A stretch of DNA of 64,000 nt from UA16 sp042095135 (GCA_042095135.1 JBELBV010000006.1:1-64000), one strand, 5' to 3'. Shown: positions 7,301-16,525, numbered from the stretch's first letter. A program made the numbers and translations. Notes: generated from the letters alone by a model not told the origin.

Positions 7301-10300
7301 TCAGTGGCGGACCAAGAGCTTCGCAGTCTCTTGGAACTGGCCGTTGACCAAGCGTACTATGTACTGCCCATTGGGCAATGTGCTCGCATCCACAACCAAT
7401 GGACCACCAACGTAACCGGTCACAGACTGGTCAACCGCCAAGCGGCCCGTCAAGTCGAACACTTGCAACTGGAAGTCGCCTATCATCGCATCTGACTGGA
7501 TCGTGAAGTTCGCGTCGCTGACCGGGTTGGGGTACACCAACAAGCCCTGTGCTTGCGTTGCTACGTCCTCGTCGAGGTCTTCAACGTCCAAGAACAAGTC
7601 CGATCGGAAAATGCCACGTCCGTGCGTCGCTGCGTAGATGGCGCCTTGGTTTGATGGATTGACCCAAGGTGCAGCACCGCGCCACTGTTGCTTCAAGTCG
7701 AAGACTGGAGCGGTCGGTTGGTCGGGTGCAGAAGCCATGTTTTGGTTGGACATGACCCAATCTTCGCCGCCGTTGTCCGTGGCGAAGATGCCGTACTCCG
7801 TACCGATCAAAATGGTCTCACCAGAAGGGTCCATGGCGTCGATGATGACGTCGTAGCAAGGCAACTTACCCAAACCGCTGACATTCCAGATGTTCGTCCA
7901 GTCGACGTCCTCATCCAGTGCGTTGAAGGTCTCTTGAACTTTACCCGAAGAAACGGTACCATAACCACCCACCGTGATGACCACGTGGTTGGGGTTGTTT
8001 GCATCGACAGAGATGCCCGTGATGGCCGCGCCCACCGTTTGGATGAGCTTGCCCATGTTCGACGGCACATCGTCCTGCGTATAGATGTCCTCCATTCCGG
8101 AGAAGCGGTACAGCTTACCGTCCCAACCGCTCACAAACATGTGGTTTCCTGCTTCTGGTTCGACGTTTACCGTGAACTCGACAGCCTTTGTACCAGTTCC
8201 GGCAGGGGCGTTGCCCAAGCGAATCCAATCCGGTGTTGTGTTGAAGTTCAACCCGTCCCTTGTCATCCAAATGCCGTTGCCGCCATTGAAACCGGCAATG
8301 GTCATGGTGGTATACGGGTCGCGCACCTTCAAGCGGCCAGCCACATCAAACAACGTATCCGCAGCGTGGAAGTAAACGGTGTCGCATACTTCCATGACGT
8401 CGTACACCTCCACTTCTGCAAAGGTGGTGTCGTAGCCCACCGTGTTGTACACCCACTCGTCCCATTCCTCGATGTAAACTGAATCTACCAATGGCGTAAT
8501 GTCCGTGATGACCATTTCTGTACCTGTCAAGGTGCTGTCCGCGTAGCAATCCAATTGCTCAACAGCCTCCTGCGGGTCCAACCAGAAGTAGTCAGGATCT
8601 TCCGTCAGCGGAAAGTTTAGTATGCGCTCAGGACGCTCCAACATGTCGTAGTAAGGGAGCTCTACACCCTCGGGCAACGTGTATTCAAAGTCCAAGTTCT
8701 GGTTGGACGTGGACAACACAAACGTGCTGTCTGTTACGGTCTCTCCGTAAGGGTTCACCAAAATAATCTCACGATCCGTATCAGGGTCGTCGGTGTTTTC
8801 GTACAAACGAACCACCGAGTAGAATTGGCCAATCTCACCTTCCGTGTTAGCCAAGTCGATGATGTTGGCATCCCAGAAGTCACCATAGTTCGCGATGGAA
8901 CCTGGCGCCACCGTACCGCGGGACAAGCCACCATTCTGGGAAGTAGCGTAAAACGCGTACTCGTAGCCTTCTGCTTCGGTGATTTGCGAGATAGCGCAAT
9001 CAAAACCGTCACCGCCCTGTACTTCCACCGCTTCCTGGTCGCTCAAGAAGTAACCGCTAGCTGGGATGAACAAGGAGCCGTTATCCTGCGTTCCACCCAT
9101 AGCAGCGCTGCGCGCACTGTGATCCATGCCGTAGAACTGAGTCACTGCGAGGTCCCGGTTGATGTCGATGTAGGTTTCGCCACCGTTGGTGCTTTTGTAT
9201 ATACCACCGTCGGTCGCCACATACATGTTGCCAGAAGGCGTGAACATCACCTCGTGGACGTCTGCGTGGACATCGATATCCGTTCCAGCAAAGTCGAAGG
9301 CATACGCAGCCAACTCAGCTTGCTGGTTGGGACCCGAACGCCACAATTCGATACCACCTACGTAAGCCAAATCCGGCTGACCTTGAGCAATGCCCAATGC
9401 CAAATCGTAAATACCTTGGTTACGTGGAAGTGGGGTGGCCTCGAGGATGTCGTTGGGCCAGACATTCGACCATGTCTCCACTTGACCAGCGTTGTCTGAA
9501 TGGTACAGGCCTCCAAACGAACCACCGCTGGTGGCGAAAACAGCAAACGCGTGGTTGGGGTCATCAATGCTGATGTCAACCCGTACGCGGCCGTTGCCTG
9601 ACTGAGGCAATACCGTGTCGTCGTTGTTTGAACCTGAAACGTTGTTGAATGAAGTGAAGTCGCTGCCCTCACTGCGGAACACGCGGCAGTTGCCCATTCC
9701 GATCAACATGTATGAACCATCCTGAGCCACAGCGATGTCCGCAACGGCACCGCTGATGTCGTTGCTGGGGCTCATGGTCATCACACCATTCTCAATGAAG
9801 CCGAATCCAGCGTTGCAACCGAACCAAACCCGGTCCTCGTCGTTGGGGTCAGCCACCATGGCATCTACCGCAGCGAAGTTGCCTGAACCGAATTCACCGG
9901 GGTCGGTTCCTTCGACCATTTCGAAGTTCTCACCGTCTGCAGACCAGTAAATGCCACGTCCGCGGAATGAACTTCCGCCTTCGCCGCCGCCTCCTTCGAA
10001 CAACGAACCCGAACCCACGTAAACGTGGCCGTTCTTGGTGATGCCGATGGAGCCGATCATCATCTGGTCGATACCAAACACTTGGTTCCAGTCATTGCCT
10101 CCATTGTAACTCTTCCACAATCCACCGGATACAGAACCTGCGTAGAGCACTTGCTCCTCGCTTCCGTCCTCGGGGATAATGGCGGCAATGGCGCGAACAC
10201 GGCCCCCGATGTTATCGGGACCCATTTCGTTCCAGTAGTGCTCAGTCGCTCGGCTGTTGCTGGATTGGTTGGCGGCGAATCGCTCCACCTCATGGCGGAG

Positions 10301-10528
10301 TTCACGCAAACCGTCTTCGTTCATTTCGCCGGTCTCGATGTCGCCGCGCAGCAATTTTTGGATTTCCCAAGCGCCTTCAGGCGATTGAGCAGGCTGGGCA
10401 GCGGCACGGGGAGCGTACGTAGCTTGATCCGAAACAGCAGCAACAGGATCAGTGGAGTTGCTCACTTGCCAACCCGCAAAAGCGAGAACGGCAGCAGCAG
10501 AAGCAGTGAATACAGATTTCAATTGCAT
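7301..10528 (-). CDS. Large secreted Asp-box/sortilin-like beta-propeller protein with T9SS sorting domain
   Basis: 1075 residues from MQLKSVFTAS; upstream codons in the same frame are probably not translated. A signal peptide covers about residues 1-28. The body contains several Asp-box-type blades, for example SYNGGNDW, STNGGETY and TDNGGEDW, as in sortilin/VPS10, sialidase-like and photosystem-assembly-type propellers. The last 80 residues are a type IX secretion type A sorting domain with YPNPVSD, FDLTGR and LPNGQYIVRL. It should cross the outer membrane by T9SS and be surface-anchored or released. No glycosidase catalytic residues can be assigned with confidence. It is acidic, rich in Asp and Gly, and has its own terminator. 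Confidence 0.88.
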   Translation of the reverse strand: MQLKSVFTASAAAVLAFAGWQVSNSTDPVAAVSDQATYAPRAAAQPAQSPEGAWEIQKLLRGDIETGEMNEDGLRELRHEVERFAANQSSNSRATEHYWNEMGPDNIGGRVRAIAAIIPEDGSEEQVLYAGSVSGGLWKSYNGGNDWNQVFGIDQMMIGSIGITKNGHVYVGSGSLFEGGGGEGGSSFRGRGIYWSADGENFEMVEGTDPGEFGSGNFAAVDAMVADPNDEDRVWFGCNAGFGFIENGVMTMSPSNDISGAVADIAVAQDGSYMLIGMGNCRVFRSEGSDFTSFNNVSGSNNDDTVLPQSGNGRVRVDISIDDPNHAFAVFATSGGSFGGLYHSDNAGQVETWSNVWPNDILEATPLPRNQGIYDLALGIAQGQPDLAYVGGIELWRSGPNQQAELAAYAFDFAGTDIDVHADVHEVMFTPSGNMYVATDGGIYKSTNGGETYIDINRDLAVTQFYGMDHSARSAAMGGTQDNGSLFIPASGYFLSDQEAVEVQGGDGFDCAISQITEAEGYEYAFYATSQNGGLSRGTVAPGSIANYGDFWDANIIDLANTEGEIGQFYSVVRLYENTDDPDTDREIILVNPYGETVTDSTFVLSTSNQNLDFEYTLPEGVELPYYDMLERPERILNFPLTEDPDYFWLDPQEAVEQLDCYADSTLTGTEMVITDITPLVDSVYIEEWDEWVYNTVGYDTTFAEVEVYDVMEVCDTVYFHAADTLFDVAGRLKVRDPYTTMTIAGFNGGNGIWMTRDGLNFNTTPDWIRLGNAPAGTGTKAVEFTVNVEPEAGNHMFVSGWDGKLYRFSGMEDIYTQDDVPSNMGKLIQTVGAAITGISVDANNPNHVVITVGGYGTVSSGKVQETFNALDEDVDWTNIWNVSGLGKLPCYDVIIDAMDPSGETILIGTEYGIFATDNGGEDWVMSNQNMASAPDQPTAPVFDLKQQWRGAAPWVNPSNQGAIYAATHGRGIFRSDLFLDVEDLDEDVATQAQGLLVYPNPVSDANFTIQSDAMIGDFQLQVFDLTGRLAVDQSVTGYVGGPLVVDASTLPNGQYIVRLVNGQFQETAKLLVRH

Positions 10529-10681
10529 GGTCTGAGTTTTGTCAATCAGGAGTTCGAAAGTTACAACAAACGAAACGCCTGTCAACTGATTCTGTTCACG
10601 ACTTCCGCACCAAATTCAGGCTGAGGGGAATAAGCCGCAGTAAAGCGAGATAGAACGCCAGTTTGCCGCTTTGCGCGGTCG

Positions 10682-11563
10682 TTATATCAGGTGCTTTTCT
10701 GCGTGGTAGCTGGAGCGCACCAGCGGCCCACTTTCGACATAGCGAAAGCCTTTTTCCAACCCAATTTTCTTCAACTCGGCAAAGGTATCGGGGTGGATGA
10801 ATTCGACCACTGGCAAGTGTTTTGGCGTCGGCTGCAAGTATTGCCCCAATGTGAGGATTTGGCAGTCGACGCTGCGGAGGTCGTCCATGGTTTCTACCAC
10901 TTCTTCGAACGATTCTCCCAAGCCCAGCATTACGCCTGACTTTGTTTTGATGCCGGCTTGTCGCAAGCGGCGCAACACTTCGAGGCTGCGGTCGTATTTG
11001 GCTTGGATGCGCACCTCTTTGGTCAATCGGCGCACCGTTTCTAGGTTGTGCGAGACAACCTCCGGAGCCACTTGAATGATGCGGGCGAGGTTTTCCCACT
11101 TGCCGGCAAAATCCGGAATCAAGGTCTCGAGCGTGGTCCCTGGGCTTTGGTGGCGAATGGCACGCACAGTTTGCGCCCAAATTTCACTGCCGCCATCGGT
11201 CAAATCATCCCGGTCAACGGAGGTGATGACCGCGTGCTTGACGTTCATCAGCTTGACCGAATTGGCCACACGGCCCGGTTCAAACGGATCGGCCTCGAGG
11301 GGCTTTCCCGTCGCCACGTTACAAAAGCCGCACGAACGCGTGCAGATGTTTCCGAGGATCATAAAGGTCGCTGTCCCCGCCCCCCAGCATTCGCCCATGT
11401 TAGGGCAATGTCCGCTTTCGCAGATGGTGTGGAGTTTGTGTTCCGAGACGATGTCCCGCACTTCCTTGTACGCTTGACCCGTTGGCAACTTCACCCGCAG
11501 CCACTTGGGCTTGGGCACGCGTTGGGGAGCGTTTTCAGACGTAGGAGTCGAAGGCGTTGTCAT
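10682..11563 (-). CDS. lipA: Lipoyl synthase
   Basis: 293 residues, full length. This radical SAM enzyme inserts two sulfurs into protein-bound octanoyl groups to make lipoyl cofactor for 2-oxoacid dehydrogenases. The auxiliary cluster motif CESGHCPNMGEC lies near residue 50 and the radical SAM motif CTRSCGFC near residue 75; the C-terminus has the conserved GPLVRSSYHA segment with the catalytic-loop Ser. The start is three bases after the stop of the upstream outer-membrane gene, so they are co-transcribed. The 150 bases beyond its stop hold no gene and no convincing terminator, only a small CCGC/GCGG hairpin without a T-run. Confidence 0.97.
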   Translation of the reverse strand: MTTPSTPTSENAPQRVPKPKWLRVKLPTGQAYKEVRDIVSEHKLHTICESGHCPNMGECWGAGTATFMILGNICTRSCGFCNVATGKPLEADPFEPGRVANSVKLMNVKHAVITSVDRDDLTDGGSEIWAQTVRAIRHQSPGTTLETLIPDFAGKWENLARIIQVAPEVVSHNLETVRRLTKEVRIQAKYDRSLEVLRRLRQAGIKTKSGVMLGLGESFEEVVETMDDLRSVDCQILTLGQYLQPTPKHLPVVEFIHPDTFAELKKIGLEKGFRYVESGPLVRSSYHAEKHLI

Positions 11564-11566
11564 AGC

Positions 11567-12373
11567 TTACCGGGTCCAGTTTCTTCCGACCTCAAAGGTC
11601 GCAAATAAGGTGACAAACAAGCGGTTGTTCTGTTCAAACTTCTCAGCGAAGACCTCAGGTGCCAGAAGGAAGGCGTCAACCGACACACCCGTTGTCAGCG
11701 CCTTGGGCATGAACCGCTCGTCTCCGTATTCAAAATCCAATCCATACGTGGCGTGCAATCCGGGCACCACGGTCAACTCGTCCAGCCCATTGCTCCAGTC
11801 CGCCCGGCCGTAGATGTTGTCCGAAAAATGAGCGTCGGGGTCGTACCGTTCTGTCGCCGTGTAATCGTAGGGAATGTCCGGGTACCCAATTTCGAGGTAG
11901 ATCGGTTTCAATACACCGAGGGCGGCACCGGCTTTCCAAAACGTACTGAATCGAACGGCATCGCGGCGCAATTTTTCGGCACGAAGGTTCTGCTTTCCGT
12001 ACCAGAGCCTCAGGATTTGCAGGGTGTTTTGTTTGCCGTAGACGTAAGGACGACCGTTTTCATAAATGGGATTGGTCGTCTGGATTTCCTTGGGATGCTT
12101 GAAGTAGGCCAGGTCAACGCCTATGTTGCGCACGGCAAACGCGTTGAGGTAATATCCACGTCGGGCGGTGATGCCGATGCCTTGAGTGTGAAACAACACT
12201 CCCACCTGGTATTCATCTGTTAGCGGAATGTTGACCTTACCGTCTCGGTACACCGCTTGGTCGCCCGTCAACGGCTGCTCGCCCCTTTGAGCGCTCGCCG
12301 CATTGACGCCCAAAAAGCAGCCCAAGAGCAGAATGCCATGTGCAAGAATTGAGCAAAAGTAGCGGGCGGTCAT
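11567..12373 (-). CDS. Putative outer-membrane protein, conserved hypothetical
   Basis: 268 residues with a signal peptide of about 28 residues ending ASAQ. The mature part has alternating patterns and many Tyr/Phe residues (for example NIGVDLAYFKHPKEIQTTNP and TTGVSVDAFLLAPEVFA), consistent with an outer-membrane beta barrel of 8-12 strands. The final Phe-containing strand ends in FEVGRNWTR. I do not recognise the family beyond a Bacteroidota-type porin-like hypothetical. It is the first gene of a probable two-gene unit with lipA, three bases apart. A TAnnTTTG element lies four bases before its ATG. Confidence 0.7.
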   Translation of the reverse strand: MTARYFCSILAHGILLLGCFLGVNAASAQRGEQPLTGDQAVYRDGKVNIPLTDEYQVGVLFHTQGIGITARRGYYLNAFAVRNIGVDLAYFKHPKEIQTTNPIYENGRPYVYGKQNTLQILRLWYGKQNLRAEKLRRDAVRFSTFWKAGAALGVLKPIYLEIGYPDIPYDYTATERYDPDAHFSDNIYGRADWSNGLDELTVVPGLHATYGLDFEYGDERFMPKALTTGVSVDAFLLAPEVFAEKFEQNNRLFVTLFATFEVGRNWTR

Positions 12374-12377
12374 GGCT

Positions 12378-12385
12378 CAAATTTA
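12378..12385 (-). promoter_or_regulatory. -7 element TAAATTTG, four bases before the ATG at 12373
   Basis: Exact TAnnTTTG match on the minus strand. No TTG is visible 19-21 bases upstream. It predicts a leaderless mRNA for the outer-membrane protein/lipA unit. Confidence 0.5.
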
Positions 12386-12439
12386 GTCCGGAATCCGTTA
12401 CTTCATGGTCCGTTTGCAAGCATTAAGAAAGCCGTTGTT

Positions 12440-12859
12440 ATGATCACATCCGCACCCCAATACACCCTCTCGTACGAAGGCCAGTTGCGCACAACCGTGA
12501 AACACCTTCAATCCAACAGTGAAATCATTACGGATGCGCCAGTGGACAACCGCGGCAAAGGGGAGTCGTTTTCACCCACTGATCTGGTCAGCTCCGCGTT
12601 GGCCAGTTGCGTTATGACCATCATGGCCATCAAAGCAGGGGATATGGGATACGAGTCCATCAAAATGGACGCACGCGTATGGAAAACAATGGCTTCCAAC
12701 CCACGACGCATTGCCAGAATCCGAGTCGAACTGGACTTAAACATCACGGGAATCACCGATCAACACAAGTTGATTTTAGAGCGCACGACGAGAGCGTGTC
12801 CCGTGGCGCGATCGCTGCACCCGGACACGCATGAAGAGGTCGTTTTTAATTGGCAGTGA
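12440..12859 (+). CDS. OsmC/Ohr family peroxiredoxin-like protein
   Basis: 139 residues, full length for the OsmC family. The two redox cysteines are Cys57 (SSALASCVMT) and Cys120 (TRACPVARS), the arrangement used for thiol-dependent reduction of organic hydroperoxides in the cytoplasm. The sequence is closer to OsmC/YhfA-type proteins (fSPTDLVSSALASC) than to classical Ohr. Its stop codon TGA forms the left half of the hexamer TGATCA, whose right half is the stop of the convergent small lipoprotein gene. Confidence 0.92.
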   Translation: MITSAPQYTLSYEGQLRTTVKHLQSNSEIITDAPVDNRGKGESFSPTDLVSSALASCVMTIMAIKAGDMGYESIKMDARVWKTMASNPRRIARIRVELDLNITGITDQHKLILERTTRACPVARSLHPDTHEEVVFNWQ

Positions 12860-12976
12860 TCACTCGCACACTTCCACTTCTGCGTACGCGGCACAAGCGG
12901 AGTAACTCGTCGCACAAGAAGCGAAGAGCGATGCGGCCAACACCAGGCCAATGGTCCATTGAAAAAACCGTTTCAT
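12860..12976 (-). CDS. 38-residue cysteine-containing lipoprotein
   Basis: Read directly from the minus strand: MKRFFQWTIGLVLAASLFAS followed by CATSYSACAAYAEVEVCE. The KR n-region, hydrophobic core and lipobox FASC (Cys21) make a convincing lipoprotein signal. The mature peptide is only 18 residues with two further cysteines and two tyrosines. The stop abuts the OsmC stop with no intervening base. I do not recognise a family. Short lipoproteins of this kind are easily missed by gene callers; the strong signal peptide is the main support that it is real. Confidence 0.65.
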   Translation of the reverse strand: MKRFFQWTIGLVLAASLFASCATSYSACAAYAEVEVCE

Positions 12977-13037
12977 CTTTCGGTTGTTAAAAGTTCAATA
13001 TCCACTACGGGTGAACGCCTACGAAGGTTGCGTTTAG

Positions 13038-14402
13038 ATGTATATTCCGCTCATGGAGTCGTCGCAACTTATCACCATCCTCATCTTAATACTCGCATTG
13101 CTAACCGCCGGAATCCTACTGCTGGCAAGGCAATTGGCGCGTCGAGGAAGCGACTCCATCACCTCCGATCCCGAAGCCGAACGGTTACGATTTGACCGCG
13201 ACCAATTGCAGGAAGATTTGGAACGGACCCGCGAGGAATTGTCCGGTACACGCAAGGAACTGCAAGCGGCCATCGAGGCCCGCGGCAAGGCCGAACAGCG
13301 CTACGAAGACCACGCGCATGAAGCCGAGAACCGCAGAACCGAACTGAAGCAGGAGTTCGACTTGCTGGCGCGGGACATCATTGAAAAGAACGCCGAACGC
13401 CACCAAAAACACCTCAGCGAAGGCGGAAAAGAAACGCTGTCCGCCGTGGTCAGACCCATTCAGGAAAAGTTCATCGAGTTGCAAAACCAGATGAACAAAT
13501 TTTATGGCGACGAACGTGAACAGCTGGGGCAGCTGGACAAAGAACTCGAGAAGCTATTCTCCCTCAACCAAAGCCTGCAGGCAGAAGCAAAGCACCTCAC
13601 CAACGCCTTGAAGGGCGAATCGAAGGTGCAAGGTGACTGGGGCGAATACCAATTGGAGCGCATCCTCGAACAAGTAGGGCTCGTGGAGGGCATTCATTAC
13701 TCGAAGCAGTCGTCTCAACGCGACGAGGATGGCAAACTGTACCGCCCAGATTTCCTCATCTACCTCCCCGATGACAAGGTGCTCATCATCGACAGTAAGG
13801 TTAGCTTGACTGCGTACGAGCGCATGACGCAGGCCGACGACCCCGCCATCATAGAGCAGGAACGAACGTCGCACGCCTCAAGTGTTTCGGCACATATCAA
13901 AGGATTGGGCAAAAAGAACTACGCCGAATTGTACGGAAAAAGCACGGACTACACCCTGATGTTCATGCCCGTCGAGGCCTCGTGGGTGGCATTGGGCCAG
14001 CACCTGCTCAAGTTGCAAGAAGAAGCCCTGAGCCAGAACGTTCTACTCGTTTCCACCAGCACCTTGATTGCCACCTTGCGCACCATTAGCTACGTTTGGC
14101 AACAGGAAGAGCAAAAGGCGAACATCCAGAAAATCGCAGAACGCGGGAGCAAGCTCTACCACCAGATCTATGCTTTTCTGGACGAATTCTCCAAAATCCG
14201 CACCCAGCTCACCCGGGCGCAGTCTTCTTACGACGACGCCCTCATAAAGTTGAAAGGTCGACAAGGCGCGCTGTACCAAGCTGAGCAAATGCGCGAATTG
14301 GGCGTCAACGTCAAAGCGCGTATTCCGGAAGAATTCACAGCCGACCTTCCCACAGCACCGCTTGAACTTCCCGAAGAATCCACCGAACCGGAAAGCCCCT
14401 GA
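13038..14402 (+). CDS. rmuC: DNA recombination protein RmuC
   Basis: 454 residues, with an alternative ATG at 13053 (MESSQ). RmuC proteins are predicted endonucleases that restrict inversions at short inverted repeats. One transmembrane segment (about residues 10-30) is followed by a long coiled coil (45-150) and then the PD-(D/E)XK-like nuclease domain, with GDWGEYQLERIL, YRPDFLIYLP and IIDSKVSL supplying the likely Asp/Asp-Lys catalytic residues. A second helical region precedes a Pro/Glu-rich tail. The stop overlaps the next start (TGATG), so the GWxTD lipoprotein is translationally coupled. Confidence 0.93.
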   Translation: MYIPLMESSQLITILILILALLTAGILLLARQLARRGSDSITSDPEAERLRFDRDQLQEDLERTREELSGTRKELQAAIEARGKAEQRYEDHAHEAENRRTELKQEFDLLARDIIEKNAERHQKHLSEGGKETLSAVVRPIQEKFIELQNQMNKFYGDEREQLGQLDKELEKLFSLNQSLQAEAKHLTNALKGESKVQGDWGEYQLERILEQVGLVEGIHYSKQSSQRDEDGKLYRPDFLIYLPDDKVLIIDSKVSLTAYERMTQADDPAIIEQERTSHASSVSAHIKGLGKKNYAELYGKSTDYTLMFMPVEASWVALGQHLLKLQEEALSQNVLLVSTSTLIATLRTISYVWQQEEQKANIQKIAERGSKLYHQIYAFLDEFSKIRTQLTRAQSSYDDALIKLKGRQGALYQAEQMRELGVNVKARIPEEFTADLPTAPLELPEESTEPESP

Positions 14403-15646
14403 TGGTCCTGCGCACATCCTTTCTTCTGGCCACCGGCCTGATCATCTTGTTGCTCTCGAGCTGCGGAGCGTCGGGCACTTCTCTGGGGAAGTCCAACCAA
14501 CGGCCATACGACTTCGAGGCGCATATCCTCCACCCAAAGTGTGCCGTACTGCCAGCTGGGATTGATAGCGTGGACGTGTACATCGAGTGGTCGCGTAAAG
14601 AAGCCTTGTTCCTCCGGGATTCGCCGCAAAGTCCCTTCACAGCGAATCTCCAACTGAAAGCCGGCACGTTTGAGGTAACGTGGAGGGATACTCTAGTGGA
14701 TTTTGCTGCTCCATGGGACCGCAAACAGTGGCGTATTTCGCTTGCGGAGTTCGCTTCCGAATGGAACCAATCGACCAACCTCATTCCGATGCAGTTGGAT
14801 GATTTGCACCGAAACGCCGCCGCTACGTGGCGTGTGCCCCTGCCTCAACCAGGCATTCCCCGAACGCCTTTTCAAAGCGACGGCTGGCCAGTGCACGACG
14901 GGTTTGCAATCGCAGGTGATACCCTCTATTTCGAGAGTATACCGGGAAGCCGTTGGCAACACGCGAGCATCAAAGTGCCAGAAGCCATGCCCGCCCCGCC
15001 GTTTTCTCAAGTCAAGGACAAGAGCGACACGCTCCAACCGGCTATCCGTTCCGATTGGAACACGGACGAAACTGGATGGAGTGGCTACATCGTGCAGCCC
15101 GGCATCAACGTAGTGGGCCAACCCACAGCGAGCGGCACACTACGCGTGGCGCACCGCATCGTCGGCACATCGGAAGACCACCCGTTGGTTCGGGACCTGC
15201 AGATCATGATCCAATCCAGTCGTTACATTACGTCCCGCAAAGAGTACGAGCGCATGATCCATGCCTCGGATCCCAAGGCGGCCCTCGACGCCTTCTGGCT
15301 CAGTTGCGGAAACGAAAAAGAAGCTTCGGCCACGATGATTGCAACCTATTACGGACGCGTGGAAGAGGCCAATCGGTACTTCTCTGGGGTGCATCCCGGA
15401 TGGCGCACTGACCGCGGTATGGTGCACATCGTATTCGGGATTCCCAACAAGGTACGCCGAGGTTCGGACAGCGAATGGTGGATTTACGGCGAAGAAGGTT
15501 CAGCCAATGCCCTCGTCTTTCGATTTCTGCATGTCGAACACCCCTGGGACAACGAGTTTTACGTCCTGAGCCGAAGCATCCAATTTCGGTCGCCGTGGGA
15601 CCGCATGGTCACAAATTGGCGCAACGGCCGCATCAAAGCGGATTGA
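14402..15646 (+). CDS. GWxTD-domain lipoprotein
   Basis: 414 residues. The N-terminus has a signal with lipobox LLSSC (Cys21), so the protein is a predicted lipoprotein. The C-terminal third contains the diagnostic GWRTDRGMVHIVFGIP segment of the GWxTD domain, preceded by helical residues with WLSCGNEKEA and EEANRYFSG and followed by WWIYGEE and FRFLHVEHPW. The domain is common in Bacteroidota and its role is not established. It is coupled to rmuC by a one-base stop/start overlap. Confidence 0.88.
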   Translation: MVLRTSFLLATGLIILLLSSCGASGTSLGKSNQRPYDFEAHILHPKCAVLPAGIDSVDVYIEWSRKEALFLRDSPQSPFTANLQLKAGTFEVTWRDTLVDFAAPWDRKQWRISLAEFASEWNQSTNLIPMQLDDLHRNAAATWRVPLPQPGIPRTPFQSDGWPVHDGFAIAGDTLYFESIPGSRWQHASIKVPEAMPAPPFSQVKDKSDTLQPAIRSDWNTDETGWSGYIVQPGINVVGQPTASGTLRVAHRIVGTSEDHPLVRDLQIMIQSSRYITSRKEYERMIHASDPKAALDAFWLSCGNEKEASATMIATYYGRVEEANRYFSGVHPGWRTDRGMVHIVFGIPNKVRRGSDSEWWIYGEEGSANALVFRFLHVEHPWDNEFYVLSRSIQFRSPWDRMVTNWRNGRIKAD

Positions 15647-15653
15647 TATCCGG

Positions 15654-15661
15654 TACCTTTG
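15654..15661 (+). promoter_or_regulatory. -7 element TACCTTTG before rlmB
   Basis: Exact TAnnTTTG match ending three bases before the ATG at 15665. It favours this ATG over the TTG that overlaps the element's last bases. No -33 TTG at the expected distance. Confidence 0.45.
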
Positions 15662-15664
15662 GGC

Positions 15665-16525
15665 ATGCCTTTTGACCTGCCCTCTCCCAACCGGCCTTCC
15701 AACCGTTCAAACCGGCCCGCATCCCCTTCCGGAGCGCCAGGCCATTCCGGTCCCCGAAAGAAGGGACCCTATACCGGTCCCAAACGTCCACCCAAGGGCA
15801 GTTACGTCATGGGTTGGCATCCGGTCATCGAAGCCCTTGATGCTGGTAAAGAATTTCAAAAGGTCTTGATCCAAAGGGACGAAAAAGGCGAGCGTACCAC
15901 CGCTTTGGTTGCTCAACTGCGTGGGCTGAACATCCCTGTTCAACGGGTACCCAAAGAGAAGCTGAACCGCATCACCGTCAAAAACCACCAAGGCATTGTC
16001 GCTTTCCTCTCGCCCATAAGCTACCAGCCGTTGGAAGAGTTGATTGCTCGGGCTTACGAGGCCGGTGAAACGCCCTTGCTCGTCGCACTGGACGGTGTGA
16101 CCGATGTCCGCAACATCGGAGCCATCGCGCGGAGCGCCGAGTGTTTTGGGGCTACAGCGCTGGTCATTCCCTCGTTTGGCGTTGCCCCCATTCAAGAAGA
16201 CGCCATCAAATCGTCTTCCGGCGCCCTAGTGCGGCTGCCCGTCGCCCGCGTGCCCGACATGGCCCGTGCGTTGGAAGGCATCCAAGCCCAAGGCATGACC
16301 TGCATCGCCCTTGACGAAAAAGCAGAGAAATCCATTCACACTCACCAAACCGACGGACCCGTCTGCCTCGTGATGGGCGATGAAGGCACTGGGATTTCCG
16401 AAGGAGTCGCACGGAAATGCGCGCTGCAACTACGATTGCCGATGACTGGCAAAACCGGAAGCCTCAATGTATCCGTCGCTGCAGGTATCGCATTATCTCA
16501 TATTGCATTGTGGAAAGAAGCCTAA
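15665..16525 (+). CDS. rlmB: 23S rRNA (guanosine-2'-O)-methyltransferase, RlmB/TrmH family
   Basis: 286 residues from MPFDLPSP. The first 48 residues are a Pro/Ser/Arg/Lys-rich extension with no obvious fold. The substrate-binding L30e-like domain follows (MGWHPVIEALDAG ... HQGIVAFLSP). The SpoU knot domain starts near residue 135, with motif 1 DVRNIGAIARSAECFGA, motif 2 MGDEGTGIS and motif 3 SLNVSVAAGIAL; Asn and Arg of motif 1 and Ser/Asn of motif 3 are the usual catalytic/SAM residues. In E. coli RlmB methylates G2251 of 23S rRNA. RlmB versus another TrmH-family rRNA methylase is the main uncertainty. Confidence 0.88.
   Translation: MPFDLPSPNRPSNRSNRPASPSGAPGHSGPRKKGPYTGPKRPPKGSYVMGWHPVIEALDAGKEFQKVLIQRDEKGERTTALVAQLRGLNIPVQRVPKEKLNRITVKNHQGIVAFLSPISYQPLEELIARAYEAGETPLLVALDGVTDVRNIGAIARSAECFGATALVIPSFGVAPIQEDAIKSSSGALVRLPVARVPDMARALEGIQAQGMTCIALDEKAEKSIHTHQTDGPVCLVMGDEGTGISEGVARKCALQLRLPMTGKTGSLNVSVAAGIALSHIALWKEA

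Noticed and set aside
7688..8482. 264-codon plus-strand frame inside the T9SS propeller gene
   Set aside because: Shadow of a long Asp/Gly-rich minus-strand gene; no recognisable protein and no initiation signals.
8825..9499. 224-codon plus-strand frame inside the T9SS propeller gene
   Set aside because: Same reason; the opposite strand shows clear repeated Asp boxes.
10596..11180. 194-codon minus-strand frame overlapping lipA
   Set aside because: Out of frame with the clear radical SAM motifs of lipA on the same strand.
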